Below are positions 19,051 through 27,508 of a DNA stretch of 27,966 bases, piece by piece (positions within the stretch are counted from its first letter, which is position 1; the number at the start of each line of letters is the position of its first letter). Under the pieces are notes generated by a model. The model did not search any database, was not told the origin of the DNA, and saw only the letters and a list, made by a program, of their open reading frames with translations. Source of the stretch: Piromyces finnis (taxonomy: Eukaryota; Neocallimastigomycota; Neocallimastigomycetes; Neocallimastigales; Neocallimastigaceae); the NCBI GenBank assembly GCA_002104945.1, contig MCFH01000139.1:1-27966 (forward strand), in the 5' to 3' direction. Both the position numbers and the translations under genes were made by a program.

Positions 19051-19470
19051 TGATAAAGAATGAAATTTATAAATAATGAATTAATAGAATAGCTGATTCT
19101 AAAATTATATAAACTTAATATAAATTAAAATAATAGTAAATAATCAAATTAATATAAAATATAAATATTTAATTAAACTTTAAAAATGTAAAATATAAAC
19201 AACTTTTGTTTATAAACAAACTTAAATGTAATTTTTTATTATAAATAGAAATAGAAAATATTATTTTTAAGATTGTTACTAATTAGCCAGGAAAATTAGA
19301 ATATTTTAATAATAAAATAATAAATTTATATATTTTTTTATAATATATAGCTGATATAAATTAAGTAATAAATATAATACACTTTCTCATTGAAAGTTTA
19401 AAAACAATATTATTTATATAAAGAAAATTAATATTCTTAATTTTAGAAACGCTTTATTAATTAGGTTTTT
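19051..19470 (+). mobile_element. H-family LTR F1, right end unclear
   Basis: Begins TGATAAAGAATG. It shares 44 bases with 20742-20785 apart from one change, and is recognisably related to H2 further in (GTTACTAATTAGCCAG near 19276). No TATCA end is visible before the tRNA genes, so it may be truncated. It could be the 3' LTR of element G, preceded by a purine-rich stretch, or an independent insertion. It is non-coding. Confidence 0.5.
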
Positions 19471-19472
19471 AG

Positions 19473-19487
19473 AAAAAAAAATTAAAA
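19473..19487 (-). terminator. Pol III terminator after tRNA-Thr
   Basis: On the minus strand TTTT (19484-19487) and then T9 (19473-19481) lie 5 to 19 bases beyond the tRNA-Thr 3' end. Runs of T are the standard Pol III stop. Confidence 0.75.
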
Positions 19488-19491
19488 TTAA

Positions 19492-19563
19492 TGCCTATTG
19501 ACGGAATCGAACCACCGACCTTCGCTTTACAAGAGCGACGCTCTACCACTAAGCCAAACAGGC
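19492..19563 (-). tRNA. tRNA-Thr (anticodon UGU)
   Basis: 72 nt with all four arms. Acceptor GCCTGTT pairs with AATAGGC, with one G-T pair. The D arm is GCTT/GAGC. Anticodon stem TCGCT/AGCGA encloses the loop CTTGTAA with anticodon TGT, and the T arm is GGTGG/CCGTC with loop TTCGATT. There is no intron and no encoded CCA. The internal A and B boxes serve as Pol III promoter. It lies 7 bp downstream of tRNA-Gly on the same strand, and the first T run of four or more comes only after it, so both may be made as one precursor. Confidence 0.93.
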
Positions 19564-19570
19564 ATTAAAT

Positions 19571-19641
19571 TGCGTTAACCGGGAATCGAACCCGGGCCAT
19601 TTGCTTGGAAGGCAAATATTCTACCTCTATACTATTAACGC
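19571..19641 (-). tRNA. tRNA-Gly (anticodon UCC)
   Basis: 71 nt. Acceptor GCGTTAA pairs perfectly with TTAACGC. Anticodon stem TTTGC/GCAAA encloses the loop CTTCCAA with anticodon TCC. The T arm CCGGG/CCCGG with loop TTCGATT is perfect. The D arm is weak, as in many eukaryotic glycine tRNAs. There is no intron and no encoded CCA. No T4 stop lies between it and the downstream tRNA-Thr. LTR F0 starts 16 bp upstream of its first base, the window in which Ty3-like elements insert. Confidence 0.94.
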
Positions 19642-19657
19642 CTTACTTTCATTTATT

Positions 19658-20734
19658 TGATACGCTACTCACATAAAAACGTAATAAAAACTAGCCGAAT
19701 AAACACGACTTAACCCATAACGACTTATAATAAAAATAAAAGATAATAACCCTTAAAAATGAATAAATAATAATTTTATGGAAATATAACCCTTTCTTTT
19801 AAATAAATAATATTCTCTTTATTAAATAATAAATTATGAATAAAAACGACCTAATAGTGATAATAATAAAATAAATTATTAAATAAAATAAAACGACTCA
19901 ATCCAAAAATGTATTAAAATAATAAAATAATAATAAGTAAATAAAAATGAATAAATAAACTAAAAAATAAAATGATATACATTAAATTATTAATTCTAGT
20001 GTTTTATCCAAGTGTTCTTTAGAAATTCTTTCAAACTTATATATATAAATTAACAAATAAATAACTGAGTAATTATTACTAAAAGTGATTAATTTAAAGC
20101 CTGGAAATAGAACAATAATAACAATTCCAAAGATAAAATACAGAACTCTTTTATGTTTCTGTATAAAATGAGTGTTTATAATAATTGATACTTTTAATAT
20201 TTTAATTTCATTTTAATTTTATTTTAATATTATTTTAATTTTAAATTTTAATTATTTTATTCAAGGTATTATACATTTAATGATAGTCAATGATAATTTA
20301 TAATAATTTTTCTAAATTTAAACATTTTGAAGTAATAAGAAAATCAAATAAGTAATATTCTATAATATTTTATAATACTAAGACATAATTTTAATTTATT
20401 CTTTTAATTTTAATAAATAATAACAATAGTAATAATAACATTTAATAGTTAAAAATAATAATACATGTAATAAATGAAAATGTATAAAAGGAAGATAAAA
20501 TTCTTCTTTATAAAGGGCGGACAATAAATAGACAATAAATAAAATTATAAATATAATAAAGAGATAATTTAAACATAATAAAAAGAGTTTATTTTCGAGT
20601 TTTTGAGTGATTTATTTGTTAATTATAAAACATATTTTATTTTATTTTAAATTTATTGTTTCATCATTATAATATAGAATTTATTATTTATTAAAAACAT
20701 TATATTATTCACAAATATATCGGTCAACGCATCA
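19658..20734 (+). mobile_element. Probable LTR F0 upstream of tRNA-Gly
   Basis: A 1077-bp non-coding segment with a TATA box at 20483. It begins TGATACGC and ends ACGCATCA, an imperfect inverted repeat. TATT occurs on both sides (19654-19657 and 20735-20738). Its end meets an H-family LTR start (F2) in the same way that LTR E meets H1. The region contains no gene and is AT-rich apart from short CG-containing patches near its start and near 20510. The boundaries are inferred and the TATT match could be chance in such AT-rich DNA. Confidence 0.45.
20483..20491 (+). promoter_or_regulatory. TATA box in LTR F0
   Basis: TATAAAAGG, with a small GAAGA/TCTTC hairpin just downstream. The spacing to the LTR end (about 250 bp) is close to that in LTR E (about 205 bp). 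Confidence 0.5.
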
Positions 20735-20737
20735 TAT

Positions 20738-20789
20738 TTATAAAGAATGAAAATTATAAATAATGAATTAATAGAATAGCTGATTTTAA
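20738..20789 (+). mobile_element. First 52 bp of H-family LTR F2
   Basis: TTATAAAGAATG onward matches the start of F1 (19051) for about 44 bases, then stops at GCTGATTTTAA where LTR A begins. It appears to be an LTR cut by insertion of A. The break falls at the same distance from the LTR start as the break of H3 by LTR D (about 53 bp). The rest of F2 is not found in the window. Confidence 0.55.
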
Positions 20790-21414
20790 TGTGAAGATAT
20801 TAACTGGATTTAAAACAAATTCAGATAATATCTATAATTAATTAAACATAATAATTAGAATTAAATAATCCCAATAATAATTTTAAAATACCTTTAAAAG
20901 TCACCTTTTAAATTTTGGTTCAGTGAAAGGGTTATGATTTCAAAAAATTTAATATCAATACACTATAACCCTTAGCCAAAAATAAACAAATACGAAACTA
21001 CGCATAACTCGTCAAAAACGAGCGTTACGGCTGTAAGTGCTACGGCTGTGAAACCAGGTTTATTAGAAAGCTTAAGGGAAAAGCTATATTTTGGTACAAT
21101 CGCGGTCCTTCTAACTGGTCATTAAGGAAGATATGGTCATTTAAAGATTTTAATAAGTAAATTAAAATTAATATGATATCAAGTATGGATCATAGACATT
21201 TCTTATGACTTGACGAAAAATTAAAAAGATATCAATACAGAAATTTTAATTATATTAATTTAATTAATGATAGTGACTGTTACTAAAAATAGAACTAAAC
21301 CATTTAGGTGTAACAGTTAACATTTATAAATTAAATAATTTTAATTATTATAAATAGGTTAATGGATCAAGTGTTTAAATGATTAATCATATGTTTATTT
21401 TATTTTATGTCATG

Positions 21415-21443
21415 ACAAAACAAACAAACAAACAAACAAACAA
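21415..21443 (+). repeat. (CAAA)n microsatellite in LTR A
   Basis: About six CAAA units. The inverted LTR A' carries the complementary GTTT series near 25700-25723, so the repeat belongs to the LTR. Confidence 0.9.
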
Positions 21444-21504
21444 TCTTATTATATTATTAACATATTACATGTAATACTTTATTTTTATCAATTTAATAAT
21501 CTGA

Positions 21505-21552
21505 ACAAAGAATATAAAATAGAATGAATTGAATTCGATTTTAATTCTTTGT
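21505..21552 (+). promoter_or_regulatory. Core promoter and start-site hairpin of LTR A
   Basis: ACAAAGAAT (21505-21513), TATAAAAT (21513-21520) and ATTCTTTGT (21544-21552) are followed by AAAGATTATAG. The two outer blocks are reverse complements and also occur in LTRs B and D. Confidence 0.55.
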
Positions 21553-21792
21553 AAAGATTATAGTTATAATCTTAATTATATAGTTATTAAATATATTATC
21601 ATTTATATTATTATTAATAAATAAATAAAATTTTATAAAAAAAATTATTCTAAAGAATAAATATTAATTTTTCATTTGGAAGTTTAAAGGGTTATTTTAT
21701 ATTTAAATTTAATTTCTTAAAAACATATTTACTATATAATTGATAACATTCTGACCTGGCCGCATAACCAAATCCAAAAACTTAACATTTAA

Positions 21793-23012
21793 TGTCAAGA
21801 ATAGAAGACGATTAAAAAATAAACTAAATGTTCAAATAAACAACTTAAAAATCAAATTTATATTTCAAAAAGTATAAAACACTTTTAAAAATAATTAAAA
21901 AGATCACTTGGAAAAATTTAATATTGAAAAGGGTTAAGGATCACAAAAATTTAATTTTCAATAAATTAACCCTTGAGAAGAAAATGCACTATACGAAACT
22001 AGTGATAACTTCCGAATCTCGTGTCCTATTTTCCTTTTCTAGAGACTTCAAATTAATTTTATTAGGAAGTACTAGTCGAGATCTATATTCTCACAAATTT
22101 TCAGCTAATTTAGACCACTAGTTCTTGAGATATAGCTATTTAAAGAATTAATTAGTTCCAATAAATATATAATATATATTAAAATGATTAATATTAATTT
22201 ATATAATTAAAGTCATTATTCAAGTCATCCAACTTTCTATAAATAATTCAATTTAAAAATTCTCCATTATTATTAAATAAGGTTAGATAATAAATATTCT
22301 TGATTATAAACCTAATCAATTATAAAAATTAATTAATAATTTTTCAAATAATTTTGATTAATAACCTCAATCATAATCAAACCAAAAAAGCCTTTGGATC
22401 AAAAATCATTAGTTATAATTATTAATTAATTAATCATGAGAATATATAATTAGTATCAGTAATTGTTATTCTCAATTTATAATATTAAATATTTACAATT
22501 TAAAATGGTTAAAACAATACTTTTATTTTAAAAGTAATTTAAAAGATTAATCTTAAGATCTATCATATGAATTCATATTATTAATATCAATATCAATTAT
22601 TAATATTTTAATTTAAAATTATTTTATTTTTATCTTTATTATTAATATCAATATTAATATCAATGTAATTTTATTATATGTAAGAAAAAAAATATTTAAA
22701 CAAAGAATTGAAATCAATCTTGAAATTCTTTGTAAGATTATTAATTATTAATTATTAACTATAATATAACTTAATAAATATTATCTTAATAAATAAATAA
22801 TTAATAAACAAATTTCATAATTAAATTATATTAAAATTTTTTATTTTAAATATAAAAACCTATTTAATTTTAAATTAGTATTAATTAAATTCTTTAATAA
22901 GTTTTGAAGAAAAGATTTAATAATAAATAAGTTTAATATTTTATTAGTAAATTAAGTTATATTATATAAAATATTCTGACCAAGTTACATATCAATCCTA
23001 GCTCACTCAACA
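21793..23012 (+). mobile_element. LTR B
   Basis: 1220 bp from TGTCAAG to CTCAACA, with TTTAA immediately on both sides (21788-21792 and 23013-23017). It resembles A and C in order of parts: a GC-richer middle block ending GAGATATAGCTATTTAAAG (near 22128-22146), a start-site box (22700-22733) and TTCTGACC near the end. No inverted partner is present in the window. A 65-codon open frame at 21924-22121 lies in the conserved block and has no counterpart in A or C, so I do not call it a gene. Confidence 0.72.
22700..22733 (+). promoter_or_regulatory. Start-site hairpin of LTR B
   Basis: ACAAAGAATT (22700-22709) and AATTCTTTGT (22724-22733) form a perfect 10-bp inverted repeat and are followed by AAGATTATTA. 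No canonical TATA box is obvious upstream. Confidence 0.5.
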
Positions 23013-23017
23013 TTTAA

Positions 23018-24051
23018 TGTCACGAATACTAGTGGAATCTGCAATTTCAAGATCACTTGAAATTGTGAATTACTTATAAAATTTCAAAATCAATAATATT
23101 TTATTTTCAAATAAATTATAAAATTATATTAAGAAATATTTAAAAAAATTTAGAAAAGGTTAAGATATGACCTTAACCCTTAATATTTTAATAATAAGTA
23201 ACTTTAACCCTTATCGTCAAAATTAAATAAGGAAAAACATGTGTATCTCCTTAACGAATGGCGATTTTGGATAATTGTGTTTTGGGAGATTGTGGGTTCG
23301 TTAGAAATCCACGCTTGAGATAAACATCATATCTTAAAATCAGGTCGATATCTCTGCTGGTTCACGAGATATTCCAATTTAAAGATATTTTGTTAGTAAT
23401 GATTAATTGTTTATTCAGAGAATGATCACCCCTGATGTATTGAACATAAATCATTCACCCAAAAGGATATAAATTATTGTTTTAATTAAATTAAGATTAT
23501 TTTCCGGAATTAATTAACTTTATTTTATAATAATTATTTCAATAACATAACTTATAATCTTTGAATTAAAAGATTATAAATTATTAATATTATATTCAAT
23601 GAATTATATTATAATTAAGAAATAATTAATATTATAAATATATAAACAATAGTTATTTTTAACAATTAGTAGTAAGTCTTAAGTTTAGCCTTAGTATTAT
23701 AAAATATATTATGAATATAATCATGTACTAAAAAGTTATTTTAGTATTAAATGTAAAATTACAAATAGTATAAATAGTTTAGAATAGTTTTATGAATTAA
23801 ATCTTTGTAAAGATTATTACCTTATTAATACTTACAAGTAATACTATTAAATAATCTTATTATTATATATACTCTTCAAATAAAATAAAAAGAAATTATT
23901 TTAACTATAATACATAATTTAATTATTATTATTCATTTAAAAAACAATTAAGATTATTTTAATAAAACATTTTTTCTAACCTAGTTATCTTTAATCTTTT
24001 ATTTAATTTAATATTTTAATATTAAATTATAAGTTTAGTAAAACTTTTACA
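23018..24051 (+). mobile_element. LTR C, 5' LTR of a self-priming element
   Basis: 1034 bp from TGTCACG to TTTTACA, preceded by TTTAA (23013-23017). A perfect 10-bp hairpin (CAATTTCAAG with CTTGAAATTG, 23042-23065) lies near its start. TATAAATAG is at 23769. A likely transcript start region follows, whose bases 23807-23818 are complementary to the first bases after the LTR. The gag gene begins 65 bases downstream, so this is a 5' LTR and not a solo LTR. An inverted copy is at 26473-27508. Confidence 0.82.
23769..23818 (+). promoter_or_regulatory. Core promoter and primer region of LTR C
   Basis: TATAAATAG (23769-23777) lies about 30 bases before TCTTTGTAAAGATTATT. GTAAAGATTATT (23807-23818) is the exact reverse complement of the 12 bases at 24051-24062. 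Confidence 0.6.
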
Positions 24052-24062
24052 ATAATCTTTAC
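24051..24062 (+). other. Self-primer binding site of element C
   Basis: AATAATCTTTAC at the LTR/internal junction has no TGG and so does not fit a tRNA 3' end. It is perfectly complementary to 23807-23818 at the predicted 5' end of the element RNA. This is how Tf1/sushi-type elements prime reverse transcription. Confidence 0.6.
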
Positions 24063-24116
24063 CGCGTTTTTACCATAACTACCTTAGGAAAAAAACTTAA
24101 TTTAAAAAATTCCAAA

Positions 24117-24900
24117 ATGACTCAACCAACACCTAAACCAGTTCAACAATTTCTAAAGCCTCAAGATTTAGAAGAATTTAAGAAAAATCTTTGTGGTGAA
24201 CTGGATAAGTACATTACTCAACAATTGGACAAAAATACCACCTCCTTATTAGAACGTATGGATGCTATGTTAAAGGAACTCAAGAGCCGTGCTACTTATA
24301 CTGAAACTGAAGAATCTTCTACTAGTTATGATGAAGATCATGATGTTATAATGCGCAATAGAACCTATCCTATAAAACAAGTACCCGATCCAGGATTCTT
24401 TACTGGTGATACTACTCAGACTGAATTATTCTGCGAACTCTGCCAAACTACCTTTAAAACTCCACCTAACAACCAGCTCTCTGAAGAAGTAAAAATTAAC
24501 TTTGTTGTTGTTAGATTACGTGATTCTGCCAGAACTTGGTACCATATTAAATACAAAGATGGAATTGCTCCTATGATCATGAGCGAACTATTAAGTGAGT
24601 TAAACCAAGCCTTTTCAAATGTTACCAGTACTAAATTAGCCATGATTCAATTAATAGAATTAAGACAAGCTTATGGAAAAGTGAATGATTATATTAACAA
24701 ATTTAGAGATTTAAGTCGTTGCTTAGAAATAGATGACACTAGTCTTTCACTATTATTTTTAAATGGATTACATCCAAATATAAGAATGAAATTAAGAAAA
24801 CTGATATTTTACCAAACACTTTAAGTGAAATGGTTACAAAGTGCATAATTTTTGAAAATTCTCTTGCAACCAATAACAAATTAAATATCAATATCAATAA
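24117..24900 (+). pseudogene. gag of element C
   Basis: ATG at 24117 opens 235 codons. The product has a helical N-terminus (residues 10-60) and an acidic patch (64-76). A typical retrotransposon Gag core follows, with PGFFTGD at 92-98, SARTWYH at 137-143, a helix-rich middle, VNDYINKFRDLSR at 189-201 and LFLNGLHPNIR at 213-223. The frame then ends early (24822-24824). The sequence in the next frame continues the domain (LSEMVTKCIIFENSLATNN), so one base is probably missing from the A-run near 24796-24800. It then runs into an AAT repeat coding for asparagine. No zinc knuckle is recognisable. It is unrelated at sequence level to the gag of element E. Confidence 0.85.
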
Positions 24901-25338
24901 TAATAATATAATAATAATAATAATAAAAACCAACATTACAACAAGAGAAAAAATAGAAAATTCAATAAGAATAAAACCAATATCAAAATTCAAACAACAA
25001 TAATAATTATGTCAATAAAGTTCAAAAAATTAACCCAAAAAACTAGGAAATGAACTCTCAAGAGAGTCTAAGAGGGTTCATAATACAAAAATAATACATT
25101 ACAACTTTCCTACATATGACTCTAAAATAAAATATAAAATTGCCTACTACATTTTTTAATTTAAAATTTTATATTCCAATTAAATTAAACAAATTTTACG
25201 ATTTTAAAAGATTCAATTAATAAAAATCAATACAATTTAATTTTAGATAGTGGCTCATATTGCAATTTTATTCAATCAACTTAGTCAATAAAATTAAAAC
25301 TAAAACCACACAAATTATTACATTCAATCGAAATAAAT
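24901..25338 (+). pseudogene. Decayed Gag-Pol remnant with protease motif
   Basis: AT-rich coding-like debris after gag. At 25243-25272 one frame reads LDSGSYCNFI, a standard retropepsin active site with D-S-G, followed by a stop at 25282-25284. Around it no long frame stays open. Reverse transcriptase and integrase are absent, because the sequence meets inverted LTR A' at 25339. The element is therefore deleted from the middle of protease onward. Confidence 0.6.
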
Positions 25339-26467
25339 TGTTAAGTTTTTGGGTTTGGTTATGCGGCCAGGTCAGAATGTTATTAATTATATAGTAAAAA
25401 TGTTTTTAAGAAATTAAATTTAATTATAAAATAACACCTTAAACTCCCAAATGAAAATTGAAAAAATTTATATTTACTTTAAAATAACTTTTTATAAATT
25501 TTTTATTTATTTAATAATAATAATATAAATGATATTATAAGTAACTATATAATTAGATTATAACTATAATCTTACAAAGAATTAAAATCGAATTCAATTC
25601 ATTCTCTTTTATATTCTTTGTTCAGATTATTAAATTGATATTAATAAGAATAAAGTATTACATGTAATATATTAGTAATATAATTAAATAAGTAATAAGA
25701 TTGTTTGTTTGTTTGTTTGTTTGTCATGACATAAAATAAAATAAACATATGATTAATCATTTAAACAGTTGATCCTAATTAGTAATTATAAAAACTATTC
25801 AATTAATAATTCATCATTATTAATTGATATTACCATAACATATTTGTTATAATTAAATAATTATTATTTTCAAAATTATTTCTAATAAAACTTGCCGTTA
25901 ACCTATTTATAATAATTAAGATTATTTAATTTATAGGTGTTAACTGTTACACCTAAATGGGTCTAGTTCTATTTTTTAGTAACAATCGTTATCATTAATT
26001 AAATTAATATAACTAAAATTTCTATTGATATATTTTTAATTTCATCAAGTCATAAGAAATATTTATGATCCATACTTGATATCATATTGATTTTAATTTA
26101 CCTAATAAAATCTTTAAATGATCATAACTTCCTTAAATGATCAGTTAGAAGGACCGCGATTGTACCAAATTGTAGCTTTCTTCCTAAGCTTTCCAATAAA
26201 CCTAGTTTTCATCACCGTAGTACTTATAGCCGTAGCGATCGTTTTTGGCGATTACACCTTATTTCGTACTTGCTTATTTTTGGTTAAGGGTTATAGTGTA
26301 TTGATATTAAATTTTTGAAATCATAAACCCTTTCACTGAATCAAAATTTAAAAGGTGACTTTTAAAAGTGTTTTAAAATATTATTGAAATTATTTAATTA
26401 TAATTATTAGTTTAATTAATTATAGATATTATCTGAATTTGTTTTAAATCCAGTTAATATCTCCACA
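25339..26467 (-). mobile_element. LTR A', inverted copy of LTR A
   Basis: Reverse complement of LTR A: on the minus strand it runs TGTGGAG (26467) to CTTAACA (25339), 1129 bp. It shares the distinctive GGCCGCATAACCAAA end, the microsatellite and the conserved middle block. The difference from A (998 bp) is largely an extra AT-rich stretch of about 110-130 bp near 25780-25900. The flanks are TAAAT and ATTAT and do not match. An open frame at 26118-26318 is not shared with A and is not called. Confidence 0.8.
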
Positions 26468-26472
26468 ATTAT

Positions 26473-27508
26473 TGTAAAAGTTTTACTAAAACTTATAATT
26501 TAATATTAAAATATAAATTAAATAAAAGGTTAAAAGATAACTAGGTTAGAAAAAAAAAAATGTTTTATTAAAATAATCTTAATTGATTTATAATGAATAA
26601 TTATATTATGTATTATAGTTAAAATAATTCCTTTTTATTTATTTAAAGAATATATATAATAATAAGATTATTTAATAGTAATACTTATTAAGTATTAATA
26701 AGATAATAATCTTTACAAAGATTTAATTCATAAAACTATTCTAAACTATTTATACTATTTGTAATTTTACATTTAATAATAAAATAACTTTTCAATACAT
26801 GATTATATTCATAATATATTTTATAATACTTAAACTAAACTTAAGACTTATTCCTAATTATTAAAAAATAAACTATTGTTTATAATATTCATAATATTAA
26901 TTATTTCTTAATTATAATATAATTCATTGAATATAATATTAATAATTATAATCCTCTAGTTCAAAGATTATAAATTATGTTATTGAAATAATATTATAAA
27001 ATAAAGTTAATTTAGTTCCGGAAAATAATTTTAATTTAATTAAACAATAATTTTTTTATACTTTGAGTGAATGATTTATGTTTGATATATCAGGGGTGAT
27101 CATTCTCTGAATAAACAATTAATCATTGCTAACAAAAATATCTTTAAATTGGAATATCTCGTGAACCAGCAGAGATATTGACCTGATTTTAAGATATGTT
27201 GTTTGTCTCGAGCGTGGCTTTCTAACGAACGTAATTATAACCAAAATATTATTATTCAAAATCGTCATTCGTTGAGGAGATACGCGTGTTTTTTCTTATT
27301 CCATTTTAACGATAAGGGTTAAAGTTATTTATTATAAAAATTATTAAGGGTTAAGGTCATATTTTAACCTTTTTCTAAATTTTTAAATATTTCTTAATAA
27401 AATTTTATAATTTATTTGAAATAAAATATTTGTTGATTTTGAATTTTCATAAGTGATTTCACAATTCCAAGTGATCTTGAAATTGTAATTTCACTAGTAT
27501 TCGTGACA
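26473..27508 (-). mobile_element. LTR C', inverted copy of LTR C
   Basis: Reverse complement of LTR C: on the minus strand TGTCACG (27508) to TTTTACA (26473), 1036 bp. TATAAATAG lies at 26746-26754 (minus), and the start-region sequence complementary to the self-primer site is at 26705-26716. It is separated from A' by exactly 5 bases (ATTAT, 26468-26472). On the minus strand those bases are ATAAT, the same that follow LTR C at 24052-24056. Identity to C is high but clearly not complete. Confidence 0.8.

Larger units (their letters stand above)
20790..21787 (+). mobile_element. LTR A
   Basis: 998 bp from TGTGAAG to CTTAACA, flanked by TTTAA on both sides (20785-20789 and 21788-21792). An inverted, diverged copy lies at 25339-26467. 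Near the start is a hairpin GATATT/AATATC. In the middle is a GC-richer conserved block (about 20990-21150), then a CAAA microsatellite (21415-21443). The core promoter comes near 21505-21552, and TTCTGACCTGG lies near the end. It is non-coding. No internal region is attached, so it is a solo LTR by structure. Confidence 0.8.

Noticed and set aside
21924-22121. 65-codon open frame in LTR B
   Set aside because: It lies in the U3 block, is not conserved in A or C, and has no recognisable domain.
26118-26318. 66-codon hydrophobic open frame in LTR A'
   Set aside because: The matching stretch of LTR A does not keep it, so it is chance.
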